This document shows positions 18,644-27,259 of a stretch of 64,000 nucleotides of DNA, one piece after another. A program made the translations under genes and the position numbers. Location of the stretch: positions 62,001-126,000 of the forward strand of contig NZ_BMHM01000001.1 in assembly GCF_014640815.1 (NCBI RefSeq), written 5' to 3'. Position 1 is the stretch's first letter. The number at the start of each line of letters is the position of its first letter. The stretch comes from Vreelandella lutescens (GTDB taxonomy: Bacteria; Pseudomonadota; Gammaproteobacteria; Pseudomonadales; Halomonadaceae). The notes beneath the pieces were generated by a model. That model saw only the letters and a list, made by a program, of their open reading frames with translations. It had not been told where the DNA came from and did no database searches.

Positions 18644-20002
18644 GTGGGCCTGATACAGAATATTTTAGCCGTCATCGTCGTGCTGGGGCTGCTGGTGACG
18701 TTTCATGAATTTGGCCACTTTTGGGTCGCACGCCGCTGCGGCGTTAAAGTACTGCGCTTTTCCGTCGGTTTCGGCAAGCCGTTATGGTCGACGGTGGATC
18801 GACACGGAACCGAGTTTGCGGTGGCGGCCATTCCGCTGGGCGGCTACGTCAAAATGCTCGATGAGCGCGAAGCGCCCGTGCCGGAAGAGCAGCTAGACCA
18901 AGCCTTTAATCGTAAAACCGTATGGCAGCGCATTGCCATTGTGGCAGCTGGCCCCATTGCCAATTTCTTGCTGGCTATTGTGGCCTACTGGGCGCTGTTT
19001 GTGGCGGGTACGACCACCGTAGCGCCGCTGGTGGGCGACATTACTCCCAGCTCGCCTGCAGCAGAAGCGGGGCTTGAGCAGGGCAGTGAAATCACCGCTA
19101 TCCAGGGCGATGCGATGCGCTCCTGGGAAGAGATTAATTTAAAGCTTGTATCGATGATTGGTTTTAGCGGCGACTTAACCATTGAAGCGCTGCCTGAAGG
19201 GGCCAGCGCCTCGCGCAGCTATCAGTTGCCTCTGAGTAACTACATGGTTCGCCAGGATCCGCCGCAGCCGCTTCAGAGCCTTGGGTTCTCGCCTTGGCGT
19301 CCTGACGTCCCACCCATTTTGGGGCAAGTGGTGGCGGGGCAGGCCGCCGCAGAAGCGGGGCTTCAGGAGGGGGATCGTATACTCTCTCTCAATGGCGAAT
19401 CCATCAGTGACTGGATGCAGTTTGTGGCAGTGATTCGCGATAGCGCCGGTGAGACGCTGACCGTGGGTTACCAGCGCGATAGCGAGCAAGGCTCCCTTTC
19501 GCTCACCCCAGGACGTAATACGCTGGAGAGTGGTGACGAGGTTGGGTACATTGGTGCTGGTGCACAGCCGTTTAGCTGGCCTGAGTCATTGCAGCGCGAA
19601 ATCCGCTACGGGCCAATTGAGGCCGTAGGCCAGGCGCTGTCACGTACCGGAGAGATGGTACTGCTGACAGTGGATGCGATCCGCAAGATGTTGGTGGGGC
19701 TCATTTCACCCTCTAATCTGTCTGGGCCGATTACCATCGCGCAAATTTCGGGTGATTCGGCGCGCGCTGGAGTAGAAGCCTTTGTGGGCTTTCTAGCGTA
19801 TCTTTCGATTAGTTTAGGTGTGCTGAATTTGCTGCCCATTCCGGTGCTCGACGGCGGTCATCTGCTTTACTATTTTGTCGAGGTATTGCGTGGGCGGCCG
19901 GTATCTGAGCAAACACAAGCGATAGGGCTGCGCATCGGGCTTGCCATGGTTGGCACCCTGATGCTGATGGCGCTCTATTTCGATTTGATGCGCCTGTGGT
20001 AA
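18644..20002 (+). CDS. rseP: Site-2 zinc metalloprotease RseP
   Basis: Intramembrane protease that cleaves RseA (after DegS) in the sigma-E envelope stress response and also clears signal-peptide remnants. The zinc motif HEFGH lies at residues 21-25 in the first membrane helix. Two PDZ-like regions occupy about 120-300, and the third metal ligand is in NLLPIPVLDGGH near residue 400. It has 452 residues against 450 in E. coli. The start is GTG at 18644 behind a strong AAAGGAG. It sits between dxr and bamA, as in most gammaproteobacteria. Confidence 0.95.
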   Translation: MGLIQNILAVIVVLGLLVTFHEFGHFWVARRCGVKVLRFSVGFGKPLWSTVDRHGTEFAVAAIPLGGYVKMLDEREAPVPEEQLDQAFNRKTVWQRIAIVAAGPIANFLLAIVAYWALFVAGTTTVAPLVGDITPSSPAAEAGLEQGSEITAIQGDAMRSWEEINLKLVSMIGFSGDLTIEALPEGASASRSYQLPLSNYMVRQDPPQPLQSLGFSPWRPDVPPILGQVVAGQAAAEAGLQEGDRILSLNGESISDWMQFVAVIRDSAGETLTVGYQRDSEQGSLSLTPGRNTLESGDEVGYIGAGAQPFSWPESLQREIRYGPIEAVGQALSRTGEMVLLTVDAIRKMLVGLISPSNLSGPITIAQISGDSARAGVEAFVGFLAYLSISLGVLNLLPIPVLDGGHLLYYFVEVLRGRPVSEQTQAIGLRIGLAMVGTLMLMALYFDLMRLW

Positions 20003-20102
20003 TAACGCGTGTAGCGCGCAGGATGCCTTGTCATCTGCCTGCACAAATGTATATGGTGCCTGTCTCAACCGACGGGCAGACCAACGCGAGCGAACTGACT
20101 GC

Positions 20103-22454
20103 ATGAAAATCAAGACCCTTGGAATGGCGGCACTCTTGCTGGTAGGCGCCAGCGGCGCCCAAGCACAATCTTTTGATGTTTCAGACATTCGTGTGGAAGG
20201 ACTGCAGCGGGTTTCCGCCGCCTCGGTCTTTAATGCGTTCCCCGTTAGCGCTAACGACCGCGTTGACGAGCAGCAGCTAGCCGCTGCCGCTCGCGACCTG
20301 TTCGCCACCGGGCTGTTTGAAGATGTCTCATTAGCCCGGGAAGGCGACGTGCTGGTGATCCAAGTGGTCGAGCGTCCAACCATCGCGCGCTTGAACATTG
20401 AAGGCAACGACCAGATTTCCGATGAAGACCTGCGCAACGGTCTGCGCCAATCCGGCTTGTCCGAGGGCCAGGTTCTACAGCTCTCGACGCTAGAAGAGAT
20501 CGAGCGTGAGCTTGAGGGCGTTTATCAGTCCCAAGGCCGCTACAGCGCCAGTATCAATGTAGAAGTCGAAGAAATTGATGAAGGCCGGGTTCAGGTCAAC
20601 ATCGATATCAACGAAGGTGAAGTGGCCAAAATTCGCCAAATCAACATCGTTGGTAATCAAGATTTCGATGATGACACGCTGCGAGAAGTGTTTGAGTTGA
20701 ATGACCGTCCGGGTCGCATCTTTGGCTGGTTCTCAAAAGATGAGTACTCTCGTGAAGCGCTCTCCGGTGATATCGAGCGTTTGCGTTCTTTTTATCTAGA
20801 TCGCGGTTATGTCAATTTTGATGTCACCTCCACTCAGGTATCTATTGGGCCTGAGAAATCAGAAATCTTCATTACTCTGAATATTGATGAAGGCAGTCAG
20901 TATCGCGTGGGTGATATTCGTTTTGCGGGCGACCTGCAGGTCAGTGAGAACGAAGCGCGTAGCCTTTTGGAAATCAATAGCGGCGATATCTTCTCCCGCG
21001 GTGACGTCAATGCCTCCACCGAAGCGCTGCGCCAGCGTTTAGGGGCTGAGGGCTTCGCGTTTGCTGAGGTGCAAGGCATTCCTGAAGTGGCGGATGACGG
21101 TGAAACCGTCGATCTTGTTATTGCCGTTAACCCAGGGCAGCGCGCTTACGTTCGCCGCATCGAATTCTATGGCAACACCACGACTCAAGATGAAGTGCTG
21201 CGCCGGGAAATGATTCAGTTAGAAGGCGCACCTGCTTCGACCGAGTCGATCACCCAGTCCCGCCAGCGTCTGGAGCGCCTAGGCTTCTTCAGTCAGGTGG
21301 AAGTGGATACACAGCCGGTACCGGGCGAGCCTGGCCTGCTGGATGTCACCTATAACGTGGAAGAGCAGCCCTCTGGTTCGGTCTCGGCCAGCGTCGGCTT
21401 CTCGCAAAGTGCGGGTGTCATCTACGGGGTTGGCCTAGCGCAGAACAATTTCTTGGGAACCGGTAACCGCGTCAATATCGGTGCTCAGCGCAGTGACACC
21501 TTTACCAGTGTCAACTTTGCCTTCACCGACCCCTACTGGACGCTGGACGGCATCTCTCGCGGGTACAACCTGTTCTACCGCGAAACCGACTACGCCGACT
21601 CCGATATCTCGACCTTCTCGACCGACGCGTACGGTGCCGGTATCAACTTTGGTTACCCCATCAGCGAGCTGTCTCGTCTGAACTTTGGTGCCAGCGTTGA
21701 AGATGTCACGGTGAAGACCTACTTCGACACTGCTTCGGAGATCCGTCGCTATGTGGAAGACCAGGGCGAGAATGCGCAAAGCCTCAAGCTGACCGCTAGC
21801 TGGACGCGTAACAACCTGAACCGCGGCATTATGCCTACCGCCGGTAACTACCAGCGCGTATCGCTGGAAACCGGCGTGCCGGGCAGCGATGCGGAGTACT
21901 ACAAGCTCCAGGCCCGCGCCCAACAGCTCTTCCCGTTTAACAATGACGAAACCTGGGCGATGAAGTTTAGCGGTAACCTAGGCTACGCTGACACGCTGGG
22001 CAGTAACGACCCTTACCCGTTCTATGAAAACTTCTACGCGGGTGGTTTAGGCTCGGTACGTGGCTTTACGTCGAATACGCTGGGCCAGCGCACAACACCT
22101 GCCCGTGAAGGCGGTCGTGACCGCACTCTGGGTGGTAACGTCATCTTAGAAGGCACGGCGGAAATACTCTTCCCCATGCCGTTTGTAGAAAACCAGCGCT
22201 CGGTGCAGCCCTCGCTGTTCCTGGATGCAGGTAACACCTTCTTAAGCTCTTGCTACGACGTGTTGGAAGAAGATGCAGGTCGTCAGCAGTGCAGCTCCGG
22301 CGTAGACCTTGGCGACTTGCGCTACAGTGTAGGCATTGGCCTCTCTTGGCTGACGCCAGTGGGCCCGCTGACGTTTAGCGTGGCTGAGCCGTTGAACGAC
22401 GAAAGTGGTGACGATACGCAGTTCTTCCAGTTCTCGCTGGGTCAAACGTTCTAA
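20103..22454 (+). CDS. bamA: Outer-membrane assembly factor BamA
   Basis: Omp85-family core of the BAM complex, which inserts beta-barrel proteins into the outer membrane. Starting at ATG 20103 gives 783 residues with a clear signal peptide (MKIKTLGMAALLLVGASGAQAQ, cut after about 22); a longer in-frame reading to 20028 lacks signal-peptide character. Five POTRA domains span about 23-420 and the 16-strand barrel follows. The lid-lock motif VRGF appears in GGLGSVRGFTSNTLG, and the chain ends in Phe, as needed for barrel recognition. The ribosome-binding site is weak. skp follows 16 bases later. Confidence 0.97.
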   Translation: MKIKTLGMAALLLVGASGAQAQSFDVSDIRVEGLQRVSAASVFNAFPVSANDRVDEQQLAAAARDLFATGLFEDVSLAREGDVLVIQVVERPTIARLNIEGNDQISDEDLRNGLRQSGLSEGQVLQLSTLEEIERELEGVYQSQGRYSASINVEVEEIDEGRVQVNIDINEGEVAKIRQINIVGNQDFDDDTLREVFELNDRPGRIFGWFSKDEYSREALSGDIERLRSFYLDRGYVNFDVTSTQVSIGPEKSEIFITLNIDEGSQYRVGDIRFAGDLQVSENEARSLLEINSGDIFSRGDVNASTEALRQRLGAEGFAFAEVQGIPEVADDGETVDLVIAVNPGQRAYVRRIEFYGNTTTQDEVLRREMIQLEGAPASTESITQSRQRLERLGFFSQVEVDTQPVPGEPGLLDVTYNVEEQPSGSVSASVGFSQSAGVIYGVGLAQNNFLGTGNRVNIGAQRSDTFTSVNFAFTDPYWTLDGISRGYNLFYRETDYADSDISTFSTDAYGAGINFGYPISELSRLNFGASVEDVTVKTYFDTASEIRRYVEDQGENAQSLKLTASWTRNNLNRGIMPTAGNYQRVSLETGVPGSDAEYYKLQARAQQLFPFNNDETWAMKFSGNLGYADTLGSNDPYPFYENFYAGGLGSVRGFTSNTLGQRTTPAREGGRDRTLGGNVILEGTAEILFPMPFVENQRSVQPSLFLDAGNTFLSSCYDVLEEDAGRQQCSSGVDLGDLRYSVGIGLSWLTPVGPLTFSVAEPLNDESGDDTQFFQFSLGQTF

Positions 22455-22470
22455 TTTAAGGAGTAACACA

Positions 22471-22974
22471 ATGATGCGTAAACTGACCGCCGCTGTGTGT
22501 CTGTTTGGGGCGATGACCCTACCTGCCTACGCTGCTGAAGTCGCCGTGCTGGACTGGCGCGCTGCGCTGATGAATACCCAATCGGCCCAGTCATCACTGA
22601 GCCAGTTGGAAGGTCAAATCGGTAGCCAGCAGCGAGAAGCTGAAGCGCTAGGCGGCGAGTTGCAGCAGCTGCAAACCCGCCTACAGCAGCAGGGCGAGAC
22701 CATGTCTCAGTCGGAGCGTGATTCGTTGATTGCCGAACTTCAGCAGAAGGGCGGCCGCTTTGAGCAACTGCGTCGTGAAGTGCTGCAGGCACAGCAGGCC
22801 TCTGAGCAGCAGTTTCTTGAAAGTGCAGAGTCTAAGTTGGAGCAGGCGGTTGAACAGGTGCTCGAGCGTCACAACATCGATGTGCTCGTTGAGCCACAGG
22901 GCGTACTGCACTCCTCAACAGACCTGCCCAACGTGACGAACGAAGTCACTCAGATTTTTGACTCGCTGAACTAA
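22471..22974 (+). CDS. skp: Periplasmic chaperone Skp/OmpH
   Basis: Holds unfolded outer-membrane proteins in the periplasm and hands them to BAM. The 167 residues start at ATG 22471 behind AAGGAG. The signal peptide is cleaved after PAYAA (about residue 22), giving a mature EVAVLDW start. The rest is Gln/Glu-rich and helical, with long coiled-coil arms (about 45-130) that form the tentacles of the trimer, and little else is conserved. It lies directly after its functional partner bamA. Confidence 0.92.
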   Translation: MMRKLTAAVCLFGAMTLPAYAAEVAVLDWRAALMNTQSAQSSLSQLEGQIGSQQREAEALGGELQQLQTRLQQQGETMSQSERDSLIAELQQKGGRFEQLRREVLQAQQASEQQFLESAESKLEQAVEQVLERHNIDVLVEPQGVLHSSTDLPNVTNEVTQIFDSLN

Positions 22975-22987
22975 TTTAATGACTGTT

Positions 22988-23006
22988 GGTGCGGCTTCGC
23001 CGCACC
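22988..23006 (+). other. Hairpin between skp and lpxD
   Basis: A perfect seven- or eight-pair stem, GGTGCGG/CCGCACC, closes a CTTCG loop of the very stable UUCG type. There is no T-run. It is likely an mRNA-stability or pause element, not a terminator, in the otherwise continuous bamA-skp-lpxD unit. Confidence 0.5.
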
Positions 23007-23025
23007 ACTGCTTCCTTGGGCTCCC

Positions 23026-24063
23026 ATGACGCACGCTTCTCACTACCTCACCCTTGCGGACATCGCACGCCATCTGGACGTTGATTTCGAGGGCGACGCC
23101 AATCAGCCCATTCGCGGTTTGGCAACGCTCAAGGAAGCAGCGTCAGATCAGGTCGCTTTTCTCGCTAACCGTGCCTACTTAAAAGATCTGGCTACTACCA
23201 AAGCGGCGGCCGTATTGCTACATCCGGAGCATGGTAAAAACTGCCCGGTGCCGCGCCTGGAAATGAGCAATCCCTACTTAGGCTATGCCAAGCTTTCTCA
23301 GCTGTTTGATCCGCTACCTGCACGTGACGTGCCGGGCATTCACACGACCGCTGTGGTAGCTGACGGAGTCACGCTGGGGGAGGGAGTGTGTGTCCAAGCC
23401 CATGCGGTGATTGAGACAGGCGTCGTTCTGGGTGACCGTGTTGTCGTTGGTGCTGGTAGCGTCATTGGCGCTGATAGCATTATCGGCGAGGATACGCGGC
23501 TGCACGCCAATGTGACGGTATGTCACGGCGTCGTGGTGGGTAAGCGCGGGATTTTGCAAAGCGGCTGTGTGATTGGCGGTGACGGTTTTGGGTTTGCCCA
23601 CGATGGCGCTGGCTGGCACAAAATTGCCCAGTTAGGCGGCGTAGTGCTTGGTGACGATGTGGAAGTGGGCAGCTGCTCCAGCATTGATCGGGGCGCGTTA
23701 GGGGATACCGTGATTGGCAACGATGTCAAAATCGATAGCCAAGTACAGATTGCCCATAACGTGACGATTGGCGACCACAGTGCCTTGGCGGGCTGTGTGG
23801 GTATTGCCGGGTCGACCAAGGTAGGCAAACACTGCATGCTGGGTGGCGGCGTGGGCCTGTCGGGCCACCTGACGATCTGTGATGGGGTTCAAGTGACGGG
23901 CATGAGCCTTGTCACCAACTCCATTCACGAACCGGGGGTTTACTCCTCGGGTACCGGTGCCATGAGCAACACGCAATGGCGTAAGAACGCGGTACGTTTT
24001 AAGCAGCTCGACGATATTGCCAAGCGGTTGGCACGCGTGGAAAAAAGCCAGCGAGAATCGTGA
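23026..24063 (+). CDS. lpxD: UDP-3-O-acylglucosamine N-acyltransferase
   Basis: Third committed step of lipid A synthesis: adds a 3-hydroxyacyl chain from ACP to UDP-3-O-acyl-glucosamine. It has 345 residues (E. coli 341). The uridine-binding N-domain is followed from about residue 105 by a left-handed beta-helix of hexapeptide repeats (VIGADSIIGEDTRLHANVTV), with the His-rich active-site region around GFGFAHDGAGWHKIAQ, and a C-terminal helix. A promoter and inverted repeat lie after it, so fabZ-lpxA may be expressed partly separately. Confidence 0.95.
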   Translation: MTHASHYLTLADIARHLDVDFEGDANQPIRGLATLKEAASDQVAFLANRAYLKDLATTKAAAVLLHPEHGKNCPVPRLEMSNPYLGYAKLSQLFDPLPARDVPGIHTTAVVADGVTLGEGVCVQAHAVIETGVVLGDRVVVGAGSVIGADSIIGEDTRLHANVTVCHGVVVGKRGILQSGCVIGGDGFGFAHDGAGWHKIAQLGGVVLGDDVEVGSCSSIDRGALGDTVIGNDVKIDSQVQIAHNVTIGDHSALAGCVGIAGSTKVGKHCMLGGGVGLSGHLTICDGVQVTGMSLVTNSIHEPGVYSSGTGAMSNTQWRKNAVRFKQLDDIAKRLARVEKSQRES

Positions 24064-24081
24064 AGAAAGAAGGATTTCCAG

Positions 24082-24132
24082 AGGCAGTGGCTTGAGGCTG
24101 AATAGCAGCAGGTTATAATCCACTGCCTTTTT
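24082..24132 (+). promoter_or_regulatory. Sigma-70 promoter inside a terminator-like inverted repeat, upstream of fabZ
   Basis: AGGCAGTGG (24082-24090) and CCACTGCCT (24120-24128) form a perfect nine-base inverted repeat followed by TTTTT. The 29-base loop between them contains TTGAGG (24092-24097), a 16-base spacer and a perfect TATAAT (24114-24119). Transcripts arriving from lpxD could end here while a new fabZ-lpxA-lpxB transcript would begin near 24126, within the 3' arm. The elements are visible; the double role is inferred. Confidence 0.65.
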
Positions 24133-24198
24133 ACCAGTAGGCATACTGGTGCGTGCCTGATACTGCTCAGGCCTTTTGTCATTTTAGAGGTCGTTACG

Positions 24199-24642
24199 AT
24201 GGTTATGGATATCAACGAAATTCGCGAATACTTGCCCCACCGCTACCCATTTTTGCTGGTGGATCGAGTCACGCAGTTAACCGTGGGCGAATCCATCGTT
24301 GCGTATAAAAATGTGAGCATCAACGAGCCTTTTTTCAATGGCCACTTTCCTCATCACCCCATTATGCCGGGTGTGCTGGTAGTGGAGGCGTTGGCACAGG
24401 TGTGCGGTATTTTAGGCTTTAAAACCGTCAATAAACTGCCGGCTGATGGCTACGTCTATTACCTTGTGGGCAGTGACAACGTGCGCTTTAAGCGTCCTGT
24501 GATGCCTGGCGATAAGCTCACGCTGGAAGCCAACGTCATTCGTGGTAAGCGTGGTATTTGGAAATTCGCTTGTCGCGCCACGGTAGACGGTGAGCTGGCG
24601 TGTGAAGCAGAAATCATTTGTGCTGAGAGGAAGGTGGCTTGA
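24199..24642 (+). CDS. fabZ: 3-hydroxyacyl-[ACP] dehydratase FabZ
   Basis: Hotdog-fold dehydratase of type II fatty-acid synthesis. It has 147 residues. The catalytic His is in [13 protein letters not shown] and the catalytic Glu in VVEALAQ, as in all FabZ. It competes with LpxA for 3-hydroxyacyl-ACP, so its place between lpxD and lpxA links fatty-acid and lipid A fluxes. The start at 24199 gives [18 protein letters not shown]; a second in-frame ATG at 24205 is possible. The stop overlaps the lpxA TTG start. Confidence 0.96.
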   Translation: MVMDINEIREYLPHRYPFLLVDRVTQLTVGESIVAYKNVSINEPFFNGHFPHHPIMPGVLVVEALAQVCGILGFKTVNKLPADGYVYYLVGSDNVRFKRPVMPGDKLTLEANVIRGKRGIWKFACRATVDGELACEAEIICAERKVA

Positions 24643-25406
24643 TACATCCTACTGCACTGGTTGACCCGTCGGCTCAGCTTGCTGACGACGTTGAGGTCGG
24701 CCCGTTTAGCGTGATTGGGCCCGGCGTCACGATTGGCGCTGGTTCGGTCATTGGTCCCCACGTGGTGGTGAAAGGCCCCACGGTGCTGGGTGAGCGCACG
24801 CGTATTTTTCAATTTGCCTCGGTAGGGGAAGATTGTCAGGACAAAAAGTACGCAGGCGAGCCAACGCGCCTGGTGATGGGCGACGATAACGTGATTCGTG
24901 AGGGGGTAACCCTGCATCGCGGTACCGTCCAAGACCGTAGCGAAACCACCATTGGTTCACGCAACCTGTTTATGGCCTACGTGCATGTGGGGCATGACTG
25001 CGTGATAGGCAATGACTGTATTCTCGCCAACCAAGTGACCTTGGCGGGGCACGTGACCCTGGGCGACCACGCTATTTTGGGCGGCCTGGCAGCGGTGCAT
25101 CAGTTCTGTCACTTTGGCGACCACGCCATGGCAGGCGGTGGTTCGATCATCACCAAAGATACCCCCGCTTTTGTCATGATCAACGGCAACCCCGCTGAAG
25201 CCCGTGGACTTAACTTGGTCGGTTTAAAGCGTCGTGGGTTTAGCCGCGAAGCCATTGCCGGACTCACCGCGGCTTACAAGCTGGTGTACCGCCAAGGGTT
25301 AACGGTTGAGCAGGCCATCAGCGATATGCGTAGCCGCTTTGACATCCCTGAAGTCACTCTGTTTGCTGACTCTATTGAGCGCTCGACACGCGGCATTGTG
25401 CGTTAA
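24639..25406 (+). CDS. lpxA: UDP-N-acetylglucosamine acyltransferase
   Basis: First step of lipid A synthesis, transferring 3-hydroxyacyl from ACP to UDP-GlcNAc. It has 255 residues and begins with a rare TTG codon at 24639, overlapping the fabZ stop (TTGA) with GAGAGGAAGG just upstream; the resulting [14 protein letters not shown] is the family N-terminus. A left-handed beta-helix of hexapeptides spans about 1-185, the catalytic His region is [10 protein letters not shown], and a helical C-terminal domain follows. The TTG start and overlap suggest translation is tuned to fabZ. Confidence 0.95.
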   Translation: MIHPTALVDPSAQLADDVEVGPFSVIGPGVTIGAGSVIGPHVVVKGPTVLGERTRIFQFASVGEDCQDKKYAGEPTRLVMGDDNVIREGVTLHRGTVQDRSETTIGSRNLFMAYVHVGHDCVIGNDCILANQVTLAGHVTLGDHAILGGLAAVHQFCHFGDHAMAGGGSIITKDTPAFVMINGNPAEARGLNLVGLKRRGFSREAIAGLTAAYKLVYRQGLTVEQAISDMRSRFDIPEVTLFADSIERSTRGIVR

Positions 25407-25436
25407 CACTTACACCTAATCGGTTTCCCCGTCACT

Positions 25437-26612
25437 ATGACATTGCAGCGTGTATATCTTGTGGCAGGCGAGCTCTCTGGCGATATCTTAGGCGCTGGGT
25501 TAATGCGTGAGCTGCGTGCCCGTCATCCTACGGTGGAGTTTCGCGGCATGGGCGGCCCGCGTATGGAAGCGCAGGGCCTTGAAAGCCGCTTCCCGCTGGA
25601 AACCCTCTCGGTGATGGGGCTGGTGGAGGTGCTTAAGCACCTTCCTGAGCTGCTGCGCGTGCGTCGTACTCTGCGTGAGGAAGCTTTGGCTTGGCAGCCG
25701 GATATCATGATCGGTATCGATGCTCCCGACTTCAATATTGGGCTGGAAAAGCAGCTACGGGAAGCAGGGCTGAAAACGGCACATTACGTTAGCCCATCGG
25801 TATGGGCATGGCGCCAGGGGCGAGTGAAAAAAATCGCCAAGGCCGTGGATCTCATGCTCACGCTGCTGCCTTTTGAAGCCGACTTTTACCATCGCCATCA
25901 GGTGCCGGTGTCCTTTGTTGGTCATCCGCTAGCCGATGAATTGCCCCTAGAGAATGATCGCGATGGTGCTCGACAGGCGCTAGGTTTAGCACCAGATACG
26001 CCGGTGTTAGCACTGCTGCCGGGCTCCCGTGGCAATGAAATTCGCTTTATGGGCGCTACGTTTTTAGACGCGGTCACGCTGCTCTGCCTGCGCCATCCAA
26101 GCTTGCAGGTGGTCATTCCAGCGGCGACCGCGCAGCGTCATGCCGAGTTAAGCCAGCTACTGGCAAAGTATCCCGCATTAGCCCAGCAGATAACGCTTTT
26201 AGAGGGGCAAGCCCGCGAGGCGATGGTGGCCAGCGACGCAGTGCTGTTGACCTCAGGCACGGCAGCACTAGAAGCTATGTTGTGCCATCGCGGCATGCTG
26301 GTCGCGTATAAAATGGCCCCTGCCACCCACTGGCTCGCCAAGCGGCTGGTGAAAACGCAGTGGATCTCGCTGCCCAACCTGATTGCCCAGGAGAGCGTGG
26401 TGCCCGAGCTGATCCAGCATGCGGCCACCCCAGAAGCGATTGCCGAGCAAATAGGCCAGTTATTCAGCGATGCCGAGATGCGCCATGCCCTGGAAGCACG
26501 CTTTGCCGCGATGCATGCGAACCTACAGCGCTCGGCAAGTGAGCGCGCCGCGCAGGCCATTACGGCCCTGGTAGCAGGCGAACCGCTGGAGGCGACAGCC
26601 GATGGCGCTTAA
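25437..26612 (+). CDS. lpxB: Lipid A disaccharide synthase
   Basis: GT19 glycosyltransferase that joins lipid X and UDP-2,3-diacylglucosamine. It has 391 residues (E. coli 382). N-terminal [25 protein letters not shown] in the middle and [17 protein letters not shown] in the nucleotide-binding half are family motifs. The start ATG at 25437 follows lpxA by 30 bases without a clear ribosome-binding site. The 3' end overlaps rnhB by 11 bases. Confidence 0.95.
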   Translation: MTLQRVYLVAGELSGDILGAGLMRELRARHPTVEFRGMGGPRMEAQGLESRFPLETLSVMGLVEVLKHLPELLRVRRTLREEALAWQPDIMIGIDAPDFNIGLEKQLREAGLKTAHYVSPSVWAWRQGRVKKIAKAVDLMLTLLPFEADFYHRHQVPVSFVGHPLADELPLENDRDGARQALGLAPDTPVLALLPGSRGNEIRFMGATFLDAVTLLCLRHPSLQVVIPAATAQRHAELSQLLAKYPALAQQITLLEGQAREAMVASDAVLLTSGTAALEAMLCHRGMLVAYKMAPATHWLAKRLVKTQWISLPNLIAQESVVPELIQHAATPEAIAEQIGQLFSDAEMRHALEARFAAMHANLQRSASERAAQAITALVAGEPLEATADGA

Positions 26613-27219
26613 GCCGAGTGATTTTCCACCGCTGGTGGTGGAGTACACGGGTGACTTCCTGGCCGGTGTTGATGAAGTCGGCCGGGGGCCGCTGGTAGGC
26701 AGCGTGGTCGCTGCCGCCGTGATACTGGACCCCAGGGCTCCCATTGACGGCTTAACAGACTCTAAAAAGCTCACTGCCCGCAGGCGCGAAGCGCTGGATG
26801 TGCAGATTCGTGAGCATGCGCTGGCCTTTGCGGTGGCAGAGGCCAGCGCAGAAGAGGTCGACTCGCTCAATATCTATCATGCAACGCATCTGGCCATGCG
26901 CCGCGCAGTAGATGCGTTAGCGCCCCAGGCGGAGTATCTGCTGGTCGATGGCAACCGGCTACCGGGACACGCGCTGCCGGGCCAAGCGGTGGTGAAGGGG
27001 GATGCCCGACATCCGGCCATTGCCGCCGCGTCTATTCTGGCGAAAGTCGTGCGTGACGCACAGATGGTGGCGCTGGATCTGCGCTATCCTGAGTATGGCT
27101 TTGCCCGCCACAAGGGCTATCCGACGAAAGAGCACCTAGCGGCCCTGCAAGCCCACGGCCCGTTGGTCGAGCACCGTAAAAGCTTTGCTCCGGTGCAGCG
27201 CCAGTTAGCGCTGCTGTAA
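26602..27219 (+). CDS. rnhB: Ribonuclease HII
   Basis: Cleaves RNA in RNA/DNA hybrids and starts removal of single ribonucleotides from DNA. It has 205 residues. The metal-binding motif [10 protein letters not shown] starts at Asp24, and further carboxylates lie in LLVDGN and [18 protein letters not shown]. The ATG lies 11 bases inside lpxB. dnaE follows 40 bases later; the lpxB-rnhB-dnaE order is conserved in gammaproteobacteria. Confidence 0.95.
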   Translation: MALKPSDFPPLVVEYTGDFLAGVDEVGRGPLVGSVVAAAVILDPRAPIDGLTDSKKLTARRREALDVQIREHALAFAVAEASAEEVDSLNIYHATHLAMRRAVDALAPQAEYLLVDGNRLPGHALPGQAVVKGDARHPAIAAASILAKVVRDAQMVALDLRYPEYGFARHKGYPTKEHLAALQAHGPLVEHRKSFAPVQRQLALL

Positions 27220-27259
27220 GCTTTTTTCTATTTATCTAGCGTTTTATGCTGAGAGTCTC

